From Candidatus Gottesmanbacteria bacterium (GTDB lineage Bacteria; Patescibacteriota; Microgenomatia; 2-02-FULL-39-11): a stretch of 54,877 nt of DNA. Shown one piece after another: positions 35,430 to 43,696 of this stretch. Position 1 is the stretch's first letter. Every line of letters starts with the position of its first letter. Under the pieces are notes generated by a model. The model saw only the letters and a list, made by a program, of their open reading frames with translations. It searched no databases and was not told where the DNA came from. A program made the translations under genes and the position numbers. The DNA is taken from positions 1-54,877 of the forward strand of contig JACPZE010000029.1 of NCBI GenBank assembly GCA_016195685.1. Reading direction: 5' to 3'.

Positions 35430-35881
35430 TAAATCTAAATAAACTTCCCAAAACCACAACAAGAGGAAAAAAGAGATTAGGTCAAGGACATGGAAGCGGG
35501 CGAGGTAAGACCGCCGGACGAGGTACCAAGGGTCAAAAAGCCAGAGGAAAAATGTCTCTTACCTTTAATGCGTCCGGATTATCGTTGATCAGGCGTCTTC
35601 CTCTTATCCGTGGAAAATACCGCAATAAACAACATAAAAATCGGGCATTAGTAGTAAATGTAAAATACCTTAACTTATTACCTGCAAATTCTACTGTCGA
35701 TATAGCTACTTTGATAGCTCATCATATAGTTGACAAAGGAGAAGTATTACTTTCCGGAGTGAAAATTTTAAGCAACGGAGATTTGAAAATTCCATTGATT
35801 GTAAAATTGCCATGTTCTAAAAAGGCACAGAAAAAAATAGAAGCCGCTGGGGGAAAATGTGTTACAGAAAAAAGTAAATGA
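35426..35881 (+). CDS. rplO: Large ribosomal subunit protein L15
   Basis: A 151-residue protein with the Gly/Arg-rich N-terminus ([26 protein letters not shown]) that threads into 23S rRNA, and the end block [19 protein letters not shown]. Its start overlaps rpsE and its TGA stop overlaps the secY ATG. Confidence 0.97.
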   Translation: MINLNKLPKTTTRGKKRLGQGHGSGRGKTAGRGTKGQKARGKMSLTFNASGLSLIRRLPLIRGKYRNKQHKNRALVVNVKYLNLLPANSTVDIATLIAHHIVDKGEVLLSGVKILSNGDLKIPLIVKLPCSKKAQKKIEAAGGKCVTEKSK

Positions 35882-37167
35882 ATAAATTTCTAAGTCCGAT
35901 AATCAACGCCTTTAAGACAAAAGAGCTAAGAAGAAAAATTCTCTTTACTGCACTTATATTTTTGATTTTCCGCATTTTTGCTCATATTCCCATACCCGGT
36001 GTCAATCTTTTGAAGCTAAAAAACCTTTTTTCCCAGAGTGAATTTTTGGGACTATTGGATATTTTTTCCGGCGGAACACTGGTAAATTTTTCTGTTATGG
36101 CGACAGGACTTAATCCATACATTAACGCATCTATTATTTTGCAACTTTTGACAATGGTATTCCCCAAATTGGAGGAACTTTCCAAGGAAGGAGAATTCGG
36201 TCGCGAGAAAATAAACCAATATACCAGACTTTTGGCAGTACCTTTGGCTGCAATTCAGTCATTGGGTATGTATGCATTACTGAAAAGCCAGGGAATTATA
36301 GCGATACAGTCGCCATTAACTCTTCTGTCTATGATACTGACGATGACTACGGGAACGATACTCTTGATGTGGTTAGGTGAGCTAATTTCAGAATTTGGCG
36401 TCGGAAACGGAATTTCACTTTTGATTTTTGCGGGTATAGTGGGAAGACTTCCAGTAGTAGCAACGCAGACCATTTCTATAGTAACCGGGGAACTTTTGGT
36501 AAATGCGATCGTATTTTTAGCCTTGGCTTTTTTGGTGATAGCAGGAATTGTGCTTATCAATGAGGCAGTTCGGCAGGTACCAGTCCATTATGCAAAAAGA
36601 ATAAGGGGAAATAAAATTTATGGTGGTTCGACTACGTATCTTCCACTTAGATTAAACCAGGCAGGAGTTATCCCCATCATATTTGCTGTTTCTATCGTGT
36701 TGCTTCCATCATTGGTTGGGCGGTTTGTATCGCTTATACCGAACAAAGTTTTGGCAAATATCGCCTCCGGAATGGTTTCTATTTTTAACACAAACGGGGT
36801 CTTTTATAATATTATTTACTTTATTTTAGTGATAGGATTCACTTATTTTTACACAGCTATTACTTTTAATCCGCAAAAAATCGCCGGAGAAATACAAAAA
36901 TACGGAGGATTTATTCCAGGTATAAGACCAGGTACCCCAACAGCAAATTATCTAAATTACATCCTTACCCGGATCACTTTGGCGGGAGCAATTTTTTTGG
37001 GAGTAGTCGCAATTCTTCCGGCAATACTGAAACAAGTCACCGGTATTGCATCGCTGACGATCGGTGGAACTAGTATTTTGATCGTTGTTTCTGTAGTTTT
37101 GGAAACCGTAAAAAGCTTCGAAGCACAATTACTTATGAGAAATTACGAAGGATTCCTTAAAAGTTAA
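35878..37167 (+). CDS. secY: Protein translocase subunit SecY
   Basis: A 429-residue, ten-helix membrane channel for Sec-dependent export. Recognisable parts are [13 protein letters not shown] in the first helix/plug region, [30 protein letters not shown], the loop [38 protein letters not shown], and [25 protein letters not shown]. It is translationally coupled to rplO. A repeat separates it from adk. Confidence 0.98.
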   Translation: MNKFLSPIINAFKTKELRRKILFTALIFLIFRIFAHIPIPGVNLLKLKNLFSQSEFLGLLDIFSGGTLVNFSVMATGLNPYINASIILQLLTMVFPKLEELSKEGEFGREKINQYTRLLAVPLAAIQSLGMYALLKSQGIIAIQSPLTLLSMILTMTTGTILLMWLGELISEFGVGNGISLLIFAGIVGRLPVVATQTISIVTGELLVNAIVFLALAFLVIAGIVLINEAVRQVPVHYAKRIRGNKIYGGSTTYLPLRLNQAGVIPIIFAVSIVLLPSLVGRFVSLIPNKVLANIASGMVSIFNTNGVFYNIIYFILVIGFTYFYTAITFNPQKIAGEIQKYGGFIPGIRPGTPTANYLNYILTRITLAGAIFLGVVAILPAILKQVTGIASLTIGGTSILIVVSVVLETVKSFEAQLLMRNYEGFLKS

Positions 37168-37235
37168 TTAGTTAATTAGTTAATTAGTTACTTAGAAAAT
37201 ATAAATACTAATTCACCAACTAACAAATTAACTAA
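37168..37235 (+). repeat. TTAGTTA-type inverted repeat between secY and adk
   Basis: TTAATTAGTTAATTAGTTACTTAG faces CTAATTCACCAACTAACAAATTAACTAAG across an A/T loop. It fills most of the 78-base gap and belongs with the repeats at 17400 and 31187. Confidence 0.65.
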
Positions 37236-37245
37236 GAACCTATCT

Positions 37246-37827
37246 ATGCATCTTGTATTTTACGGACCGGAAGGGTCAGGAAAAGGTACACAGGCAAAAC
37301 TTTTATCAGAAAAACTCAAATTGCCTATTTATACAACCGGAGATTTAGTCCGAGAAGCAGCGGCAAATGATAAGACTGATGTTGGAAATCTTTGCAGGAA
37401 GGTTTTAGAAGAGGGTAAATATTTGCCAGATGTTGTTGTAAGTCAACTTATAGCAAACAAGGTAACAGGAAGTTCAGCAGTCAACGGTTTTATTCTTGAT
37501 GGATTTCCCAGAACAAAAGGTCAGGCAGAATTTTTAGATAAGACCGTAGAAAAATCAGGTTTTAAAATAGACAAATTTATATACCTAAATCTTTCAGATG
37601 AAGAATCAGTAAAAAGGCTTTCCAAAAGGAAAAGAGTATTATTTGGGGGTAGTAATATTCTTCACGATGATCCAAAAAGGGTAAGACAAAGATTGGCAGT
37701 TTATCACAAAAATGAAAAAGATGTTATAGATTTTTATACGAAAAAAAATTTGATATTAGAGGTAAACGCTGGACAAACAGTGGAAAAGGTATTTAGGGAC
37801 ATTGTTTTAGGATTAAAACTTGCATAA
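37246..37827 (+). CDS. adk: Adenylate kinase (short-lid form)
   Basis: A 193-residue enzyme converting ATP and AMP to two ADP. P-loop GPEGSGKGTQ (near 7-16), AMP-site TTGDLVR (near 30-36), and GFILDGFPRTKGQ (near 84-96). The lid is short (RKRVLFGGSNILHDDPKRVRQRL), without the four-Cys zinc lid of some Gram-positive enzymes. It lies between secY and map, as in many bacterial spc operons. Confidence 0.95.
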   Translation: MHLVFYGPEGSGKGTQAKLLSEKLKLPIYTTGDLVREAAANDKTDVGNLCRKVLEEGKYLPDVVVSQLIANKVTGSSAVNGFILDGFPRTKGQAEFLDKTVEKSGFKIDKFIYLNLSDEESVKRLSKRKRVLFGGSNILHDDPKRVRQRLAVYHKNEKDVIDFYTKKNLILEVNAGQTVEKVFRDIVLGLKLA

Positions 37828-37828
37828 T

Positions 37829-38590
37829 ATGGTAGATCTTAAAACTCCAGAGGAAATTTCGCTAATGCGAAAAGGGGGAGAAATTTTACACAAAATACTG
37901 CTGAAACTATTGGATGATGCTAGGGTTGGAGTACGTCTAAAAGATTTAGATCAGACAGCAGAAAATTTGATCTTCTCGGCAGGAGGAAAACCTTCCTTTC
38001 AAATGGTACCAGGATATAAATGGACAATATGCGCTTGCGTGAATGACGTAGTAGTGCATGGAATACCGGATGAATACATTTTACAGGAGGGGGATCTGCT
38101 TGGTATAGATTGCGGAATATACCTTGATGGTTTTCATACCGATCATGCTTGGTCAAAGATCGTTACGAATGGTAAACAGAGCGATTACAAAGAGAAAACA
38201 AATTTTTTAGACACAGGAGAGAAAGCATTTACAGAGGCAATCAAACAGGCACAACCAGGAAATTATATCTATGATATTTCAAAAGCAATTCAGGATAATA
38301 TTGAAGCGGATGGTTACTCTGTAGTAAGAAGCCTAGTTGGGCATGGCGTCGGCAGAAAACTGCATGAGGATCCAGAAGTACCGGGTTTCACAAAAGGCAA
38401 AAGACAAAGCTCTCTTAAAATTATCCCGGGTATGGTATTAGCTACCGAAGTGATTTATAATTTAGGTTCTGCCGATGTGGTTTATAAAGGAAATGACGGA
38501 TGGACAATTGCCACAAAAGATGGTAAAATATCTGGACTTTTTGAAGCAACCGTGGCGATAACATCCCGCGGAGGTTTTGTTTTGACTTAA
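37829..38590 (+). CDS. map: Methionine aminopeptidase, type I
   Basis: 253 residues from the ATG one base after the adk stop (a TTG inside adk is not needed). It removes the initiator Met. Metal ligands fit the family: Asp in [17 protein letters not shown] (two Asp), His in [12 protein letters not shown], Glu in LATEVIY and Glu in [10 protein letters not shown]. It is followed by 76 bases with two perfect palindromes before infA. Confidence 0.97.
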   Translation: MVDLKTPEEISLMRKGGEILHKILLKLLDDARVGVRLKDLDQTAENLIFSAGGKPSFQMVPGYKWTICACVNDVVVHGIPDEYILQEGDLLGIDCGIYLDGFHTDHAWSKIVTNGKQSDYKEKTNFLDTGEKAFTEAIKQAQPGNYIYDISKAIQDNIEADGYSVVRSLVGHGVGRKLHEDPEVPGFTKGKRQSSLKIIPGMVLATEVIYNLGSADVVYKGNDGWTIATKDGKISGLFEATVAITSRGGFVLT

Positions 38591-38596
38591 TCCCTC

Positions 38597-38650
38597 TCCG
38601 CCAGCTGGCGGATTCGGAATTAATTCGACTAACGTCCCGCCTGGCGGGAC
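38597..38650 (+). repeat. Two adjacent perfect palindromes upstream of infA
   Basis: TCCGCCAGCTGGCGGA (38597-38612) and GTCCCGCCTGGCGGGAC (38634-38650) are perfect or near-perfect self-complementary elements, separated by an A/T-rich stretch with GGAATTAATTCG. Both are far richer in G+C than the surroundings. They belong to the same type as the palindromes before tuf, RNase Y and HU. Confidence 0.8.
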
Positions 38651-38666
38651 GAGTCTCATTGAAATT

Positions 38667-38885
38667 ATGGCTCATCAGGGAACGACAGAAATTGTTGGAC
38701 ATGTTACAGAGGCTTTACCAAATACTATGTTTCGCGTGAAACTGCCTAATGGTAAGATAATACTTTGCCATTTAGCCGGCAGGATGCGGATACACTACAT
38801 AAGGATTATGCCAGGCGATCAGGTCAGGTTGGAATTAACTCCATATGATGATACAAAAGGTAGGATAGTTTATAGAATGAAGTAA
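38667..38885 (+). CDS. infA: Translation initiation factor IF-1
   Basis: A 72-residue OB-fold protein of the usual length. It has [47 protein letters not shown] and an RIVYRMK end. It binds the ribosomal A site during initiation. It lies in the usual place before rpmJ. Confidence 0.97.
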   Translation: MAHQGTTEIVGHVTEALPNTMFRVKLPNGKIILCHLAGRMRIHYIRIMPGDQVRLELTPYDDTKGRIVYRMK

Positions 38886-38887
38886 TT

Positions 38888-39001
38888 ATGAAAGTTCATG
38901 CATCAGTAAAACCAAGATGTCAAAAATGTAAAAGCGTTCTTCGTCGTGGGAAAATTTATATAGTTTGTGACAATCCGAAACATAAACAAAGACAAGGATA
39001 A
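38888..39001 (+). CDS. rpmJ: Large ribosomal subunit protein L36
   Basis: A 37-residue protein: [20 protein letters not shown], then a segment ending [10 protein letters not shown]. The three Cys and one His of the zinc ribbon (CQKC, a later Cys, and His) are present. It starts two bases after the infA stop and precedes rpsM, the canonical infA-rpmJ-rpsM order. Confidence 0.97.
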   Translation: MKVHASVKPRCQKCKSVLRRGKIYIVCDNPKHKQRQG

Positions 39002-39004
39002 AAT

Positions 39005-39424
39005 ATGGCTAGAATTTCAGGAATAGATTTACCAGATCATAAAAGACTAGATATAGCGTTAACCTATATTTATGGAATAGGAAGAAAAAATGCTGTAGTA
39101 ATTCTGAGAGAAGCTTCTGTTCTCGGTTCCAAGAGAATTAAGGAATTGTCTGAAGAAGAAGTAGGAAAGATACAAAAAGTGATTGAAGAAAAATTTAAAA
39201 TCGAGGGAGATTTAAAGACCGAAATTGTAGGAAATATAAAAAGATTAAAAGAAATAGGTAGTTATAGAGGCCTTCGTCATATAAAAGGACTCCCGGTAAA
39301 CGGACAAAGGACTCGTTCAAATGCTAGAACAAAAAGAGGTAAACGAAAGACTGTAGGAGCGCTTAGAAAAGAAGTAAGGGCTCAACTTGATTCGACAAAA
39401 ACAACCGATAAAGCAGCCGCTTAA
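39005..39424 (+). CDS. rpsM: Small ribosomal subunit protein S13
   Basis: A 139-residue protein, slightly longer than usual. It has ARISGIDLPDHKRLDIALTYIYGIGRKNA, SYRGLRHIKGLPVNGQRTRSNARTKRGKRKT and a short extra tail. S13 bridges the subunits and touches tRNA in the P site. rpsK follows seven bases after its stop. Confidence 0.97.
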   Translation: MARISGIDLPDHKRLDIALTYIYGIGRKNAVVILREASVLGSKRIKELSEEEVGKIQKVIEEKFKIEGDLKTEIVGNIKRLKEIGSYRGLRHIKGLPVNGQRTRSNARTKRGKRKTVGALRKEVRAQLDSTKTTDKAAA

Positions 39425-39431
39425 AATTATT

Positions 39432-39803
39432 ATGCGTAATAAACAATCAAAAGTTGTAGAAAGAGGCCGCATCTATATAGCCGCGACATTTAACAATACC
39501 TTAATCACGGTGACCGATGAAAAAGGAAACACATTAGGGTGGGGATCTGCCGGTAACGTAGGGTTTAAAGGTACAAGAAAATCTACACCTTTCGCTGCTA
39601 CCACTGCCGTTGATCAAGTGATGAAAAAAGTCATCGCCGCAACCGGACTTCGAAGTGTAGAAGTTTACATGAAGGGACCAGGTGCCGGTAGAGACGCAGC
39701 ACTAAGAGCTCTAAAAAGTGCCGGACTTTCCGTAACTATGATAGCAGATATTACTCCTATGCCACATAATGGCGTAAGGCCAAAAAAGAAAAGAAGGGTA
39801 TAA
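39432..39803 (+). CDS. rpsK: Small ribosomal subunit protein S11
   Basis: 123 residues from the ATG at 39432 (MRNKQSKVVERGRIYI); an earlier in-frame codon overlaps rpsM and gives no family match. Conserved parts are AATFNNTLITVTDEKGN, STPFAATTA, GPGAGRDAALRAL and DITPMPHNGVRPKKKRRV. S11 is in the 30S platform next to the mRNA exit. Confidence 0.97.
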   Translation: MRNKQSKVVERGRIYIAATFNNTLITVTDEKGNTLGWGSAGNVGFKGTRKSTPFAATTAVDQVMKKVIAATGLRSVEVYMKGPGAGRDAALRALKSAGLSVTMIADITPMPHNGVRPKKKRRV

Positions 39804-39806
39804 AAT

Positions 39807-40427
39807 ATGGCAAGATACACTGGACCCAAAAACAGACTAGCACGAAGAGAAGGAGCTGATTTAGGTTTAAAAACAACTGGTATGTCAGCTCATTCTTCGC
39901 TCCTTCGAAGGATGAAAATTCCTCCGGGACAGCATGGACAAAAAGGGACCAGAAAAATTTCTGACTACGGAAAACAGTTGCGGGAAAAACAAAAAGTTAA
40001 AAGGATTTATGGACTTTTAGAAAAACAATTCAGAAACTATTTTGAAAAGGCGAGTCGGAATCCTGCTAACACAGGAGAAGTATTTCTGACTTTGCTTGAG
40101 AGGAGACTTGATAATGTAGTTTATAGATTGGGTATGGCACCAACTAGAGCTTCGGCGCGACAATTTGTAAGTCATGGACATATCCAAGTAGACGGGAAGA
40201 GAGTAAATATCCCCTCGTTTCAAACAAGTGAAGGCATGGTTGTGTCTCCGAAACAAAAACTTTTAGAGACACCTCTATTGAAAAAATTAATGGAAGATAA
40301 AGACTTACCACTGCCAGATTGGCTCAAAAGACAAGGGCCGGTAGGTAAAATATTGCGTCTCCCAAAAAGAGAAGATATTCTTGACGATATAGCAGAGCAG
40401 CTTATTATTGAGTTTTATTCACGTTAA
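39807..40427 (+). CDS. rpsD: Small ribosomal subunit protein S4
   Basis: A 206-residue protein: [52 protein letters not shown], and the S4 RNA-binding domain with [38 protein letters not shown]. It initiates 30S assembly and, in several bacteria, represses the alpha operon. The zinc-type N-terminal Cys cluster is absent. Confidence 0.98.
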   Translation: MARYTGPKNRLARREGADLGLKTTGMSAHSSLLRRMKIPPGQHGQKGTRKISDYGKQLREKQKVKRIYGLLEKQFRNYFEKASRNPANTGEVFLTLLERRLDNVVYRLGMAPTRASARQFVSHGHIQVDGKRVNIPSFQTSEGMVVSPKQKLLETPLLKKLMEDKDLPLPDWLKRQGPVGKILRLPKREDILDDIAEQLIIEFYSR

Positions 40428-40454
40428 TTAATTATTTTAAGGAGGTATAAATTT

Positions 40455-41369
40455 ATGATCGAACCTAATTTTACAGTCAAAGCCGAAACTGACAAGCCAG
40501 ATTATGGCAAATTTATTATAGAACCTTTGGATTTTGGTTATGGTCATACTCTGGGAAATAGTCTAAGAAGAGTTCTGCTTACATCCTTAAAAGGTGTTGC
40601 AGTTACTCAAGTAAAAATTGATGGAGTGAAGCATCAATTTTCTACATTACCTGGTTTGAAAGAAGATATAGTCCAGCTTATTTTAAATATCAAAAAGATC
40701 AGATTTACTCTGGATGGGGATAAGCCAGTGATTATGAGATTAAATGCCAAAGGTCCCAAAAAATTGGTCGCTGGAGATTTGGAAGGTGAAGCAGAGGTAA
40801 TTAATAAAGATATTTACCTTGGAGAATTAACTAACAATAAAGCAAAAATTTCTATGGAGGTTACAGTTGAGGGAGGATACGGATATGTCACGGCAGAAGA
40901 ATTCGAAGGTAAAAAAGAGTTAGGTTCGATCATTGTTGATGCTCTTTTTTCTCCCATATCACGTGTGAATTATAAAGTAGAAGCTACTCGTGTGGGAAGG
41001 ATGACAAATCTGGATAAGCTTATATTGGAAGTGTGGGGAGACGGTAGTATTTCTCCTCTTGATGCGCTTAAAACTACATCGAAAATTTTGGTATCCTATT
41101 TCCTGCAGATTTACGAACCGAAGGCAAAACCTACAGAAGGAGTAGCGCTTACACCTACACTTTCTGAGGAAATTCTCAAAATGACATTGGAAGAGCTAGA
41201 TCTACCTACTAGAATAGTAAACGCTCTACACAACGGAGGAGTAGATACGGTAGGACAATTGCTAGGTACACCCAAAAAAGAGCTCTATAAAATAAAAAAC
41301 TTGGGTGCAAAATCCATCACCACAATTGAAGAAGTTTTAAGAGAAAAGGGTATTGCCTTAACTGTATAA
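40455..41369 (+). CDS. rpoA: RNA polymerase alpha subunit
   Basis: A 304-residue protein. The N-terminal dimerisation domain has EPLDFGYGHTLGNSLRRVLLTSLKG and LLSPISRVNY-like LFSPISRVNYKVEATRVG. The C-terminal domain is present (DLPTRIVNALHNGGVDTVGQLL, LGAKSITTIEEVLRE), so contacts with activators and UP elements are possible. It has a strong ribosome-binding site, AAGGAGGT, about eight bases before the ATG, which stands out from its neighbours. Confidence 0.98.
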   Translation: MIEPNFTVKAETDKPDYGKFIIEPLDFGYGHTLGNSLRRVLLTSLKGVAVTQVKIDGVKHQFSTLPGLKEDIVQLILNIKKIRFTLDGDKPVIMRLNAKGPKKLVAGDLEGEAEVINKDIYLGELTNNKAKISMEVTVEGGYGYVTAEEFEGKKELGSIIVDALFSPISRVNYKVEATRVGRMTNLDKLILEVWGDGSISPLDALKTTSKILVSYFLQIYEPKAKPTEGVALTPTLSEEILKMTLEELDLPTRIVNALHNGGVDTVGQLLGTPKKELYKIKNLGAKSITTIEEVLREKGIALTV

Positions 41370-41375
41370 AATATT

Positions 41376-41846
41376 ATGCGACACCAAGTATTTGGTAAGA
41401 AATTAAATCGCGATGTCAAAGAAAGAAAAGCATTATTTAGAAGCCTTATATGGGCTCTAATATCTTATGGTAAAATCAAGACTTCAATAGCTAAAGCAAA
41501 AGCCATACAACGTTTGGCAGATAAGTTGGTGACAAAAGCTAAAGACGGTTCTGATAATGCGATTAGGCAAGTTTCTGCATTTCTGACAAAGAAAGACGTC
41601 ATAAATAAGCTTACAAAAGAGATTGCCCCCAGATTTGCCAAGATATCAGGGGGATATCTTCGTTTAAGAAGAATCGGGAAAAGGTCGGGTGATGATGCAG
41701 AAGAAGTAGTTTTGGAGTGGAGTGTCCCAGAAGAAAAAAAGACAGAGGTAAAACCTGTAAAAGCAGAAGCATCAAAATCTGAATTAAAGAAAATAGAAAA
41801 AAAGGTGCAAAAAAAGACAAAAACGTCGACCAAAGGACGAAAATAA
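41376..41846 (+). CDS. rplQ: Large ribosomal subunit protein L17
   Basis: A 156-residue protein; the core is the usual 115-120 (MRHQVFGKKLNRDVKERKALFRSL, GGYLRLRRIGKRSGDDAEEVVLEW). The remaining 40 residues are a Lys/Glu-rich tail (KTEVKPVKAEASKSELKKIEKK). L17 is near the tunnel exit. It is followed by an SD-bearing repeat before rplM. Confidence 0.96.
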   Translation: MRHQVFGKKLNRDVKERKALFRSLIWALISYGKIKTSIAKAKAIQRLADKLVTKAKDGSDNAIRQVSAFLTKKDVINKLTKEIAPRFAKISGGYLRLRRIGKRSGDDAEEVVLEWSVPEEKKTEVKPVKAEASKSELKKIEKKVQKKTKTSTKGRK

Positions 41847-41849
41847 ATT

Positions 41850-41884
41850 ATGTTTACACTGAGGGAGAGAAAGGAATGAATGTG
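41850..41884 (+). repeat. SD-bearing repeat before rplM
   Basis: ATGTTTACACTGAGGGAGAG, then AAAGGAATGAATGTG. Compared with the rplF copy the SD has changed from AAAGGAG to AAAGGAA, but the spacing and the GTG are kept. Confidence 0.7.
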
Positions 41885-42307
41885 CAAATGACTACATCTA
41901 CAAAACTTAAGGATATAAAAAGAAAATGGCACTTGGTAGACGTGCAAGGGAAAATACTTGGTAGAGTAGCAAGCAGTATTTCCCAACTTTTGATAGGAAA
42001 AAGCAAACCCTACTTTGTATCTTATCTTGATTGCGGAGATTACGTAGTTGTCGTGAATTCATCAAAAGTAAAAGTAACAGGTAAAAAAGGAGAACAGAAA
42101 ATGTACATGAGATATTCAGGCTTTCCGGGAGGATTAAAAGCCAAATCGTTTGATCAGGTGCAAAAAGAAGATCCTATCAGGATTATAGTCGAAGCAGTGT
42201 CGGGAATGCTTCCGCAAAATAAACTGCGGGCCTCGATGCTCAAAAGACTATTTGCTTTCACTGACGAAGAACATCCTTATAAAGAAAAACTAAATCAATC
42301 TAGTTGA
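41882..42307 (+). CDS. rplM: Large ribosomal subunit protein L13
   Basis: 141 residues from the GTG at 41882; an ATG at 41876 would add two residues but lies too close to the SD. Core: KWHLVDVQGKILGRVASSIS, SGFPGGLKAKSFDQ, and AVSGMLPQNKLRASMLKRLFAF. L13 is an early 50S assembly protein. It pairs with rpsI as in nearly all bacteria. Confidence 0.96.
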   Translation: MQMTTSTKLKDIKRKWHLVDVQGKILGRVASSISQLLIGKSKPYFVSYLDCGDYVVVVNSSKVKVTGKKGEQKMYMRYSGFPGGLKAKSFDQVQKEDPIRIIVEAVSGMLPQNKLRASMLKRLFAFTDEEHPYKEKLNQSS

Positions 42308-42347
42308 TAATTGTTAACCAGTCCTCCACTAAAAACCATATTTAAAT

Positions 42348-42851
42348 ATGCCAAAAACTAAAAAACAAGAAACAGAAAAAAAAGTAGAAAAAGTTACGCT
42401 AAAGAAAGAAACAAAGAAACATACTTACTACGAAGCGGTAGGCCGAAGGAAAGAAGCCACCGCCAATGTACGTCTTTATGTGATTTCCGAAGGCGAATTG
42501 GCGATGGGCGGGTATAATGTAAAGAAGGGAGATATCCTTGTCAATAAGCGACCGATAGAGAAATATTTTGCTGGAGAAGTATTTAAGAAAATTTACAGCG
42601 AGCCTTTTCGGGTTACCAATACCGTTGGCCGTTTTGCAGTAACTGCCGTCACAGTAGGAGGCGGACCAAACGGACAAGTAGGTGCTTTTGTACATGCAGT
42701 ATCCAGAGCTTTGGAGAAAGTGGATAAAGATAAATTTAGGGTGATTTTAAAAAAGAGCGGTTTTCTGACAAGAGATTCAAGAATGAAAGAAAGACGCAAA
42801 GCAGGTTTTGCCCAAAAGGCCAGAGCAAGAAAACAATCCCCGAAGAGATAA
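42348..42851 (+). CDS. rpsI: Small ribosomal subunit protein S9
   Basis: A 167-residue protein; S9 usually has about 130. The extra 35 residues are a Lys/Glu-rich N-terminal arm (MPKTKKQETEKKVEKVTLKK). The core has YYEAVGRRKEATANVRLY, GGGPNGQVGAFVHAVSRAL and the typical DSRMKERRKAGFAQKARARKQSPKR end, whose last Arg touches P-site tRNA. It ends seven bases before the convergent membrane-protein gene. Confidence 0.97.
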   Translation: MPKTKKQETEKKVEKVTLKKETKKHTYYEAVGRRKEATANVRLYVISEGELAMGGYNVKKGDILVNKRPIEKYFAGEVFKKIYSEPFRVTNTVGRFAVTAVTVGGGPNGQVGAFVHAVSRALEKVDKDKFRVILKKSGFLTRDSRMKERRKAGFAQKARARKQSPKR

Positions 42852-42858
42852 TTTTTTG

Positions 42859-43656
42859 TCACGACATTTTTTTGTTTACGAAAATAGAGGTTATTGTGAC
42901 AGTTATAAAGGATATAGCAAAAGAGATAAAAGTACCGGTGATAATTCCAAAGGCAGGATATAGGAAATGTACCCCGATTGAATAAATCGTAACATTTACG
43001 CTACCACTTACCATCATAACTTTCATAACAGCGGCAGAAAAATCTCTACCGTGGTTAAGATAAGTAATGATCATTGTTGAAAGCATAATAGCAGGGAATG
43101 ATGCAAAAACTCCGCCTAGAATATAGCCCCCCACTTTTGCCATGAAGACAGATAGCAAAATTATACCCCCGCTTAATAAAATTCGGAAAATTATTTGCGA
43201 AGTGGTGAAATTTAATTGTCTTTTTCCTTGAGATTTAACTTTCACGATTTTCTCTACTAGAAGATACGAAACCAAAACAAAAAATATAAAAAACAAAAGC
43301 GAAATTGTATAGTTATCAAATTTTAATAGAACTAGAATAAACGAACTTATAAACCATACAAATAATGAAATTCCCAAGGATATAAATAATTTATGACGCA
43401 ATAATAGTATATAGATTGCGATAAATAATGAATCTAATCCCATAATGGCTGGAATGATAGTTGTCGTTTTGGTGGCAGTTTCTACTGATTGAGTCGATCC
43501 AATAAAGAATAAAGCTATAACTATTGTTGATGGCATTCCAGCAATAATACCACCAACTTTAGAACCGAATTTTTCGGCAATTATTGTAGCGGTAGTAATC
43601 CACAAGGCACCAACTATAAAAGCAAGAAGAAGTTGCAGTAAAAAGATATTAGTCAC
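42859..43656 (-). CDS. Uncharacterised polytopic membrane protein with an internal duplication
   Basis: A 265-residue protein of about eight hydrophobic helices. Two segments look like copies of one another: KVGGIIAGMPSTIVIALFFIG (about 33-53) and KVGGYILGGVFASFPAIMLSTMI (about 168-190), both with a G-G-x-x-A-x-x-P core. This suggests two repeats in one chain, similar in layout to small GlpM/DUF3147-like membrane proteins, but I cannot name a function. The start is GTG, six bases after TATAAT, without a ribosome-binding site. Confidence 0.8.
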   Translation of the reverse strand: MTNIFLLQLLLAFIVGALWITTATIIAEKFGSKVGGIIAGMPSTIVIALFFIGSTQSVETATKTTTIIPAIMGLDSLFIAIYILLLRHKLFISLGISLFVWFISSFILVLLKFDNYTISLLFFIFFVLVSYLLVEKIVKVKSQGKRQLNFTTSQIIFRILLSGGIILLSVFMAKVGGYILGGVFASFPAIMLSTMIITYLNHGRDFSAAVMKVMMVSGSVNVTIYSIGVHFLYPAFGIITGTFISFAISFITVTITSIFVNKKMS

Positions 43657-43662
43657 ACGCTA

Positions 43663-43668
43663 ATTATA
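43663..43668 (-). promoter_or_regulatory. -10 element of the membrane-protein gene (leaderless GTG)
   Basis: Minus-strand TATAAT, six bases (TAGCGT), then the GTG start. No other start signal is seen. Confidence 0.5.
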
Positions 43669-43696
43669 ACGAATATTGAATTTTCATGGTTAATCA

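Noticed and set aside
17398-37235. A CRISPR array made of the short TTAGTTA or CAAATCC units
   Set aside because: The units are degenerate, without equal-length unique spacers, and are arranged as inverted rather than direct repeats; no cas gene is present.
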